From Candidatus Parvarchaeota archaeon (lineage in GTDB: Archaea > Nanobdellota > Nanobdellia > Pacearchaeales > GW2011-AR1): a stretch of 12,075 nt of DNA. Of this stretch, positions 5,750 to 10,271 are shown in pieces; within the stretch, counting starts at the first letter, position 1, and each line of letters starts with the position of its first letter. The stretch lies in contig PSPM01000009.1 of assembly GCA_004195435.1 (NCBI GenBank), positions 1 through 12,075 on the forward strand. Reading direction: 5' to 3'. The translations under genes were made by a program, and so were the position numbers. The notes below the pieces were generated by a model. It was not told the origin of the DNA. It saw only the letters and a list, made by a program, of their open reading frames with translations, and ran no database searches.

Positions 5750-6523
5750 ATGACAGAAGAAAAAGAAAACATTGAAGAAGAATCTAAAGAAGAACAGAAT
5801 TTAGAAAAAAAAGAAGACAAATCTGGTGAGACCGTAACTTTTAAGAAAGAAACTTTGTGGAAAACATCCACTTTTGTTTTAGCAGCAGTTTTATTATTAG
5901 TAGTAGTATTTGGAGTTCTTCCAGGAAATGGAACTACTGGAAATGTAGTTGCTGATCAACCTTCTGCAGCACCTGGAGCTCCAACACCTGGAGTCAAAGT
6001 AGATGTAGAAATAGGAGATTCACCAATTAAAGGAGATAAAAATGCTCCAGTTACAATAGTAGAATTCTCAGATTACGAATGTCCTTTCTGTGCAAGATTC
6101 TATTCACAAACACTATCTCAAATTCAAAAAGAATATATTGATACAGGGAAAGTTAAATTAGTGTTCAAAGATTTCCCTCTAGGATTTCATCAAAATGCTC
6201 AAAAAGCTGCAGAAGCGGCAAGATGTGCTAGAGATCAAGGAGGAGATGAGAAATACTATTTAATGCATGATAAGCTATTCGAATTAGGAGTAGTGGGCGG
6301 AGTTGATTCATTCAAACAATATGCTAAAGATCTTGGACTTGACAGTTCTAAATTCGATAGTTGCTTGACATCAGGAAAATATGGAGAAGATGTTAAGAAA
6401 GACATGAGTTATGGTTCAACTATTGGAGTTAAAGGAACACCTGCCTTCTTTATCAATGGAAATCTTGTAAGCGGTGCACAACCATTCCAAGTATTCCAAC
6501 AAGCAATAGAAGCAGAACTTTAA
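5750..6523 (+). CDS. Membrane-anchored DsbA-like thiol-disulfide oxidoreductase
   Basis: The 257 residues begin with a highly charged Glu/Lys-rich cytoplasmic segment (1-37), followed by one membrane helix (about 39-58), a Pro/Ala/Gly linker (60-81) and a DsbA/thioredoxin_4-type domain. The active site is YECPFCARF with Cys111 and Cys114, and the cis-proline loop is GVKGTPAFFING (Pro231). Cys159 and Cys205 in the inserted helical region may form a second, structural disulfide. The role is oxidation or isomerisation of cysteines in exported proteins on the outer face of the membrane. It is the second gene of an operon with the CxxC membrane protein and has a strong Shine-Dalgarno site. The 37-residue acidic/basic cytoplasmic head is longer than needed for targeting and has no known function. 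A long T-rich terminator follows. Confidence 0.94.
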   Translation: MTEEKENIEEESKEEQNLEKKEDKSGETVTFKKETLWKTSTFVLAAVLLLVVVFGVLPGNGTTGNVVADQPSAAPGAPTPGVKVDVEIGDSPIKGDKNAPVTIVEFSDYECPFCARFYSQTLSQIQKEYIDTGKVKLVFKDFPLGFHQNAQKAAEAARCARDQGGDEKYYLMHDKLFELGVVGGVDSFKQYAKDLGLDSSKFDSCLTSGKYGEDVKKDMSYGSTIGVKGTPAFFINGNLVSGAQPFQVFQQAIEAEL

Positions 6524-6530
6524 TAGAATA

Positions 6531-6558
6531 TTTTTTTATTTTTATTTTTATTTTTTTT
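6531..6558 (+). terminator. T-rich intrinsic terminator after the DsbA-like gene
   Basis: Runs of 7, 5, 5 and 8 T separated by single A bases directly follow the stop. No stable hairpin precedes them, which is usual for archaeal oligo-T termination. It separates the redox operon from the next gene. Confidence 0.7.
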
Positions 6559-6562
6559 AATC

Positions 6563-6575
6563 AAATTTATATAGT
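6563..6575 (+). promoter_or_regulatory. TATA box for the spermidine-synthase-like gene and kae1
   Basis: AAATTTATATAG is centred about 26 nt before the ATG at 6596. This decides for ATG 6596 over the in-frame TTG at 6581, which would fall upstream of the expected transcription start. No other promoter is obvious before kae1, so both genes probably share it. Confidence 0.6.
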
Positions 6576-6595
6576 TCTTTTTGTTTTTTCAAATT

Positions 6596-7936
6596 ATGAA
6601 CTTAAGATTTAGTAATCTATTTGTACAGATTGCTTTAATTCTGAGCGCAGCTTCAGCTTTAATATATGAAATTGTTGTAACAGATACTTTATTTTTTTAT
6701 TTTATAGAAAGCACTTATTCTTTAGCCACAGTTTTAAGTGTTTTTTTATTTGGTTTAGGTGTTGGTTCATTATCAATATATATTTTATTACCTAAAATAA
6801 AAAATAAAAAATTTCTATTTGGGTTCTTACAAATTTTTATAGCATTTTACGCATTCCTAGTTTTGTTCAATTTAACTGAAATAATTGGAAGAATTTCTAC
6901 TTTAGGGACATTTCTTGTAAGTTTTATACTCCTATTAGTTCCAACTATTTTTCTTGGAGCAATATTTCCATTAGCAGGTTCAATATTGAAAGAACCTAAA
7001 AAAGATAATCTGGGTTTAATTTATTCTGTAGATTTATTAGGTGCTATTGCAGGAAGTTTAATTGCAGGTTTTTTACTTATCCCCCTATATGGGCATAAAG
7101 CAACAATAATATTTGCAGGAGGGTTAAATCTTATTTCAGCCGGATTTATTTTTCCAAAAAAACATAAACTTCTCCCATTACTTTTTTCCATCATTTTATT
7201 TATTCTCTTTATTAATTTGGGAAATTTTGTAATTGGAGAACAAAAAGAATATGATTTTTATTCCACTTCCCCTTATGGAGTTGTTAAAATCAAAGAAGGA
7301 ACTTTATATATAGACGAAAAGAGTCAATGCAGTTCTAATTATGGACAAGATGCGTCTGAAAGATTAATGGCTGATTATGCTTTGAGCAATTTAGAAAAGG
7401 AGAAAAATATAGATGTTTTGAACATAGGTCTTGGTTGTGGATTAACAATTGAAAGGGCATTAAATTATGATGTGCAAATTGATATTGTGGAAATAAATCC
7501 TAAAGTGGTTTTAGCAAACAAATTAATTAGTAATGTATTAAAAGAAAAAAGGGTAAATTTAATCATAGATGATGGATTAGATTTTTTAAGAAAGAAAGAT
7601 AAAAAATACGATGTAATTTTGATTGATGTCCAAAACCCTCTTGCAATTTCTTCTTCAAATCTATACACAGTTGAAGCATTCAATATAATAAAAGAATCTT
7701 TAAATGAAAATGGAATTTTTGCTCTTTGGAACTATGAAGGAAATAATCAAAAATATCTAGATGTAATTTATTATTCAATGAAGGAAGAATTTAATTTTGT
7801 ATATCAATATCCTGAAGTTTTTGTAGCCTCAAATCAGAAACTATCTGAAAAAGAATATAGTCCGGTAGGAGAATATATAGTTAATACTATTGACAAAAAA
7901 ATAATCCCTGATCACTATTATGATATTAGGAATTGA
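6596..7936 (+). CDS. Membrane-embedded spermidine-synthase-like protein
   Basis: The 446-residue protein has about seven N-terminal membrane helices (residues 8-28, 42-64, 72-95, 103-130, 145-165, 172-188, 194-213) and a C-terminal Rossmann methyltransferase-fold domain of the spermidine synthase superfamily. Visible motifs are VLNIGLGCG (274-282, the cofactor loop), VEINP with Glu299 (ribose-binding acid), IIDDGLDFL (324-330) and DVQNPLAISSSNLYTVEAF (344-362). In true aminopropyltransferases the last motif is DxxDPxGP; here the second Asp is Asn347 and the Gly-Pro is lost. So polyamine synthesis is doubtful; another transfer reaction or a transport-linked role is possible. Similar multi-spanning fusions are widespread with unknown function. 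The start at ATG 6596 is set by the TATA box. The 3' end overlaps kae1 by 17 nt. Confidence 0.85.
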   Translation: MNLRFSNLFVQIALILSAASALIYEIVVTDTLFFYFIESTYSLATVLSVFLFGLGVGSLSIYILLPKIKNKKFLFGFLQIFIAFYAFLVLFNLTEIIGRISTLGTFLVSFILLLVPTIFLGAIFPLAGSILKEPKKDNLGLIYSVDLLGAIAGSLIAGFLLIPLYGHKATIIFAGGLNLISAGFIFPKKHKLLPLLFSIILFILFINLGNFVIGEQKEYDFYSTSPYGVVKIKEGTLYIDEKSQCSSNYGQDASERLMADYALSNLEKEKNIDVLNIGLGCGLTIERALNYDVQIDIVEINPKVVLANKLISNVLKEKRVNLIIDDGLDFLRKKDKKYDVILIDVQNPLAISSSNLYTVEAFNIIKESLNENGIFALWNYEGNNQKYLDVIYYSMKEEFNFVYQYPEVFVASNQKLSEKEYSPVGEYIVNTIDKKIIPDHYYDIRN

Positions 7937-8888
7937 ATGTACAGCACATACTTTTGGGGTTGGGATAGTTAGAGCTGGAAAAATTTTAGCTAATCAAAAA
8001 GACATGTATAAACCAGAGAAGGGAGGGATAATTCCAATGGAAAGTGCCAAACATCATAAAGATGTAGCTGAGATTATTTACCAAGAAGCCTTAGAACAAG
8101 CAAAGATTTCCGAAAAAGAATTGAAAGGAATTGCCATATCTATTTCACCAGGGCTTGCTCCTTGTTTATTAGAAGGATTAAGATTTGCTAAAAAGAAAGC
8201 AAAAGATTTGAATCTTCCTCTAATCCCCGTCAATCATTGCATAGCTCATTTAGAAATTGGTCAAAATGTTGGATCAAAAGATCCTGTTTTGCTTTACGCT
8301 TCCGGAGCAAACACACAAATTATAGCTTATTCATCTAATAAATACAGAGTATTTGGAGAGACTTTGGACATGGGAATTGGAAATTTCATAGATAGTTTTG
8401 CTAGATATGTTGGAATACCTTTTCCAGGAGGTCCAGAAATAGAGAAAAAAGCGAAAAACGGGAAATTAATAGAACTTCCTTACTCAATAAAGGGTATGGA
8501 TTCAAGTTTTTCCGGAATGTTAACTAAACTAAAACAATTATATGATAAGGGGTATACTTTACAAGATTTATCTTATTCTTTGCAAGAAACCTCTTTTGCA
8601 ATGTTAGTAGAAGCGGCAGAAAGAGCAATGGCGCACACCGGAAAAAATGAGCTTGTTTTGGGAGGTGGAGTGGCTTGTAATGAAAGATTACAAGAAATGT
8701 GTAGAATTATGTGTGGAGAAAGGGACGCAAAATTCTTTTGTCCAGATAAACAGCTTTTAGTAGACAATGGCGCAATGATAGCTTTCACTGGAGAAATAAT
8801 GTCTAAATCAGGAAACAAAAAAGATTTAGAAACAATAGATATTCTCCCAAGAGAAAGGACTGACGAAGTATTAATTAATTGGAGATAA
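7920..8888 (+). CDS. kae1: Kae1, KEOPS complex t6A threonylcarbamoyltransferase subunit
   Basis: The 322 residues match Kae1/TsaD, which with the KEOPS partners transfers threonylcarbamoyl to A37 of ANN-decoding tRNAs. Motifs in order: MILGIECTAHTFGVGIV at the ASKHA phosphate loop, GIIPMESAKHH (36-46), SPGLAPCL, the metal-binding VNHCIAHLEIG (His106, His110), YASGANTQIIAY (126-137), FGETLDMGIGNFIDSFAR, PGGPEIE, KGMDSSFSGML, LQETSFAMLVE, GGGVACNERLQEM, and VDNGAMIAFTG with the third metal ligand Asp282. The protein stops at TDEVLINWR, where many archaea continue into the kinase Bud32; so here Kae1 is unfused and Bud32 must be elsewhere. The Cys content (for example Cys261, Cys265, Cys274) is higher than usual to my eye. 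The ATG at 7920 overlaps the previous gene by 17 nt, indicating co-transcription and coupled translation. Confidence 0.96.
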   Translation: MILGIECTAHTFGVGIVRAGKILANQKDMYKPEKGGIIPMESAKHHKDVAEIIYQEALEQAKISEKELKGIAISISPGLAPCLLEGLRFAKKKAKDLNLPLIPVNHCIAHLEIGQNVGSKDPVLLYASGANTQIIAYSSNKYRVFGETLDMGIGNFIDSFARYVGIPFPGGPEIEKKAKNGKLIELPYSIKGMDSSFSGMLTKLKQLYDKGYTLQDLSYSLQETSFAMLVEAAERAMAHTGKNELVLGGGVACNERLQEMCRIMCGERDAKFFCPDKQLLVDNGAMIAFTGEIMSKSGNKKDLETIDILPRERTDEVLINWR

Positions 8889-8889
8889 A

Positions 8890-8896
8890 TTTTTTT
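8890..8896 (+). terminator. Oligo-T terminator after kae1
   Basis: Seven T follow the kae1 stop by one base. With the separate L7Ae promoter downstream, this likely ends the spermidine-synthase-like/kae1 transcript. Confidence 0.55.
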
Positions 8897-8956
8897 ACTT
8901 AAACTAGATCTCCACGCTAACACTCTACTATCGGGCTCAAATTATTTATGAGAGCA

Positions 8957-8968
8957 AACTTTATAAAC
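8957..8968 (+). promoter_or_regulatory. TATA box for the ribosomal operon
   Basis: AACTTTATAAAC has its core at 8960-8967. The expected start of transcription is near 8989, about 38 nt before the L7Ae ATG, so this mRNA has a short structured leader, unlike the leaderless genes around it. Confidence 0.6.
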
Positions 8969-8988
8969 TCGTTTTTCAATCATCTCTC

Positions 8989-9024
8989 ATCAATGAGGAT
9001 TTAGGTTGCTCTAAAAACTGAGAT
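8989..9024 (+). promoter_or_regulatory. Kink-turn-like fold in the L7Ae leader
   Basis: The RNA can form a box C/D-type kink-turn. The C-like box AUGAGGA is at 8993-8999 (consensus RUGAUGA, one mismatch) and the D box CUGA at 9018-9021. The two G·A pairs and the closing G-C pair are available, and the U·U pair is replaced by G·U. The non-canonical side is capped by a 5-bp hairpin UUUAG/CUAAA (9000-9004 with 9011-9015) with a 6-nt loop. The other stem, AUC (8989-8991) with GAU (9022-9024), is only 3 bp. The fold ends 3 nt before the L7Ae start, so binding of L7Ae there would block initiation. L7Ae is a kink-turn binder, and binding to its own mRNA leader has been reported in archaea. Confidence 0.45.
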
Positions 9025-9027
9025 AAA

Positions 9028-9363
9028 ATGGACATATATAACATAATAGAAAAAGCTAGAAAAACTGGTAAAATAGACAAAGGTACAAACGAAGTTACCA
9101 AAGCTATAGAGAGAGGAGTAGCGAAAGCAGTTTTTTATGCTTCTGATGTTAACCCTAAAGAAATAGTTCAACATTTAGGAATTATATCCAAAGAAAAAAA
9201 TATTCCTTCTTTTGAAGTTGATTCAAAACAAAAATTAGGCATAGCTGCAGGAATCTCAGTTTCTACATCCTCTATTGCAATAATTGATGCTGGAGATTCT
9301 CAAAAAGAATTAAATGGGCTAAAGATAGAAACTACAAATGGCGGAGAAAAAGAATCAGAATAA
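9028..9363 (+). CDS. rpl7ae: Ribosomal protein L7Ae
   Basis: The 111-residue protein is the archaeal L7Ae/Rpl8a family, which binds kink-turns in 23S rRNA, in box C/D and H/ACA guide RNAs and in RNase P. The RNA-contact motif KGTNEVTKAIERG (18-30) and the loop LGIAAGISVSTSSIAI (70-85) are present, the latter giving AAG and S-T-S-S where AAS/AAT is more usual. Residues 91-111 form a polar acidic tail (ELNGLKIETTNGGEKESE) extending beyond the core. The ATG at 9028 is preceded by a structured leader that may let L7Ae repress itself. Its 3' end overlaps the S28e start by 26 nt, and the order L7Ae-S28e-L24e is the conserved archaeal order. Confidence 0.96.
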   Translation: MDIYNIIEKARKTGKIDKGTNEVTKAIERGVAKAVFYASDVNPKEIVQHLGIISKEKNIPSFEVDSKQKLGIAAGISVSTSSIAIIDAGDSQKELNGLKIETTNGGEKESE

Positions 9364-9619
9364 AAGGGACTTAGATTCCACAAAAAAGATTAGCAGTGAT
9401 AAACCAGTTAAAGCTTCTGTTTTAAAATTAATTGCTAGGACTGGAGCAAGAGGAGAAGTTACACAAGTTGAATGCAAAATATTAGAAGGAAAGAATTCTG
9501 AAAGAATTATGAGAAGAAATGTTAAAGGGCCCGTAAGAATTGGAGATTTATTGACTCTTAGGGAAACTGAAATTGAAGCAAGAAGAGTAAGGGGAGTAAC
9601 TAAAGGGGCTCACGCATAA
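9338..9619 (+). CDS. rps28e: Ribosomal protein S28e
   Basis: The core VLKLIARTGARGEVTQVECK ... RRNVKGPVRIGDLLTLRETEIEARRV is an unmistakable S28e, a small-subunit OB-fold protein near the mRNA exit site. The family is usually about 70-75 residues; this one has 93. The extra residues are a Lys-rich N-terminal extension of about 22 (MAEKKNQNKRDLDS...) and a short tail GVTKGAHA replacing the usual -R-x-R end. The ATG at 9338 is the only ATG in frame before the core, and it lies inside L7Ae (26-nt overlap, +1 relative frame), suggesting reinitiation. No Shine-Dalgarno site is evident. The stop abuts the L24e ATG with no gap. Confidence 0.93.
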   Translation: MAEKKNQNKRDLDSTKKISSDKPVKASVLKLIARTGARGEVTQVECKILEGKNSERIMRRNVKGPVRIGDLLTLRETEIEARRVRGVTKGAHA

Positions 9620-9853
9620 ATGGTCAAAGCAAAATGTATTTTTAGCGGAAAAGAACAAGAAGATTACAAAGGAGTTTATTTATTGAAAAACGATGGCTCG
9701 GTTAATTACTATTCTTCATCAAAAGCAATAAAAAACCATCTTAAATTAAAAAGAGATAAACGAAAAGTGAGATGGGCTGAAGCATTTCATATTACTAGAG
9801 AAAAACGTAAAAAAAGAGAAGCTGAAAAAATAAAAAAAACTAAACAAAAATAA
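9620..9853 (+). CDS. rpl24e: Ribosomal protein L24e, zinc site lost
   Basis: The 77 residues follow the L24e pattern: CIFSGKE ... KGVYLLKNDGSVNYYSSSKAIKNHLKLKRDKRKVRWAEAF. Canonical archaeal L24e has a treble-clef zinc site CxxC ... CxxxC. Here only Cys6 remains; the partners are Ser9, Ser32 and Ala36. So this copy probably folds without zinc. Residues 57-77 are a basic helix (EKRKKREAEKIKKTKQK) extending past the archaeal core toward the longer eukaryote-like form. It is a large-subunit protein near the L3/L14 intersubunit bridge. The gene starts immediately after the S28e stop and ends 1 nt before the next start, so it is translated from the same polycistronic mRNA. Confidence 0.9.
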   Translation: MVKAKCIFSGKEQEDYKGVYLLKNDGSVNYYSSSKAIKNHLKLKRDKRKVRWAEAFHITREKRKKREAEKIKKTKQK

Positions 9854-9854
9854 A

Positions 9855-10154
9855 ATGGCCGTTTTTAAAGGAGAAGGATTTAGAGTTCATTACGAATCAA
9901 AAAGGAAGCATTTGGATTTAATTCTCCAAGATATAAATCCTTCTGAAGGTTTTGAAATGGTTAATTTTGATGTTATAGATGGTAGAAATACAGAAGAATA
10001 TTCTTTATTTCTTGGAGAGAAAAAATCAATTAATGGACACCCCTTAAAAATACAATTTGAATATCTTTATGAAGCTAAAAATGGAGAAAACTCTATTTAT
10101 TTAAAATTATATGCTCCTCAAAATTATAGATGGGACAAAATGTATCGTCTATAA
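9855..10154 (+). CDS. Hypothetical 99-aa protein in the ribosomal operon
   Basis: I do not recognise this protein. It follows L24e by 1 nt, in the place where nucleoside diphosphate kinase is often found in archaea, but it lacks the NDK NxxH(G/A)SD motif and is not related. It is soluble, with no membrane helix or cysteine. Predicted strands alternate through most of its length (FRVHYESKR, LDLILQDI, FEMVNFDVID, EEYSLFLGEKK, LKIQFEYLYEA, SIYLKLYAP), suggesting an all-beta or OB/beta-sandwich-like domain of about 95 residues. Basic and aromatic residues at both ends (KRKH, YRWDKMYRL) would suit RNA or ribosome contact, but this is speculation. The tight spacing implies co-expression with ribosomal proteins. 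Confidence 0.72.
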   Translation: MAVFKGEGFRVHYESKRKHLDLILQDINPSEGFEMVNFDVIDGRNTEEYSLFLGEKKSINGHPLKIQFEYLYEAKNGENSIYLKLYAPQNYRWDKMYRL

Positions 10155-10192
10155 GAGCATATTTAGAGTAAGGTTTTTAAATGAATCTCTCC

Positions 10193-10199
10193 TTTTTTT
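10193..10199 (+). terminator. Oligo-T terminator after the ribosomal operon
   Basis: Seven T at 10193-10199 lie about 40 nt after the last stop of the operon and just before the gyrB promoter. Confidence 0.5.
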
Positions 10200-10202
10200 A
10201 AA

Positions 10203-10214
10203 GAATATAAATAC
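10203..10214 (+). promoter_or_regulatory. TATA box for gyrB
   Basis: GAATATAAATAC is centred about 27 nt before an ATG at 10236 that opens a short upstream ORF, and about 52 nt before the gyrB ATG. A gyrB transcript with a leader of about 25 nt is expected. Confidence 0.5.
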
Positions 10215-10235
10215 TTAAATTCTAAAAAATTTAGT

Positions 10236-10271
10236 ATGGAAATTAAGAATCTAGAGAGAAATGGACACTAA
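10236..10271 (+). promoter_or_regulatory. Possible 11-codon upstream ORF overlapping the gyrB start
   Basis: ATG at 10236 opens the frame MEIKNLERNGH and stops with TAA at 10269-10271, 8 nt inside gyrB in another frame. Because its ATG sits at the predicted transcription start, it could be translated as a leaderless ORF. The purine run AGAGAG (10253-10258) before the gyrB ATG lies within it and would serve as a weak ribosome site. Function, if any, would be translational control of gyrB. Confidence 0.35.

Noticed and set aside
6581..6595. TTG start giving a 451-residue form of the spermidine-synthase-like protein
   Set aside because: The TATA box is only about 11 nt upstream of the TTG, while the ATG at 6596 is at the expected distance.
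8905..8945. Possible tRNA fragment (CGGGCTCAAAT resembling a T-loop)
   Set aside because: No acceptor stem, anticodon arm or matching T-stem could be drawn on either strand.
8993..9004. Three-codon upstream ORF (ATG AGG ATT TAG) in the L7Ae leader
   Set aside because: It coincides with the C-like box, is very short, and would be expected by chance.
8951..9012. Inverted repeat AGAGCAA (8951-8957) and TTGCTCT (9006-9012) around the L7Ae promoter
   Set aside because: The left arm lies upstream of the TATA box, so it would not be in the RNA, and the arms are too far apart for a typical operator.
8985..9025. Stand-alone box C/D guide RNA gene
   Set aside because: There are no D'/C' boxes and only 18 nt lie between C and D, too short for a guide; a kink-turn in the L7Ae leader explains it better.
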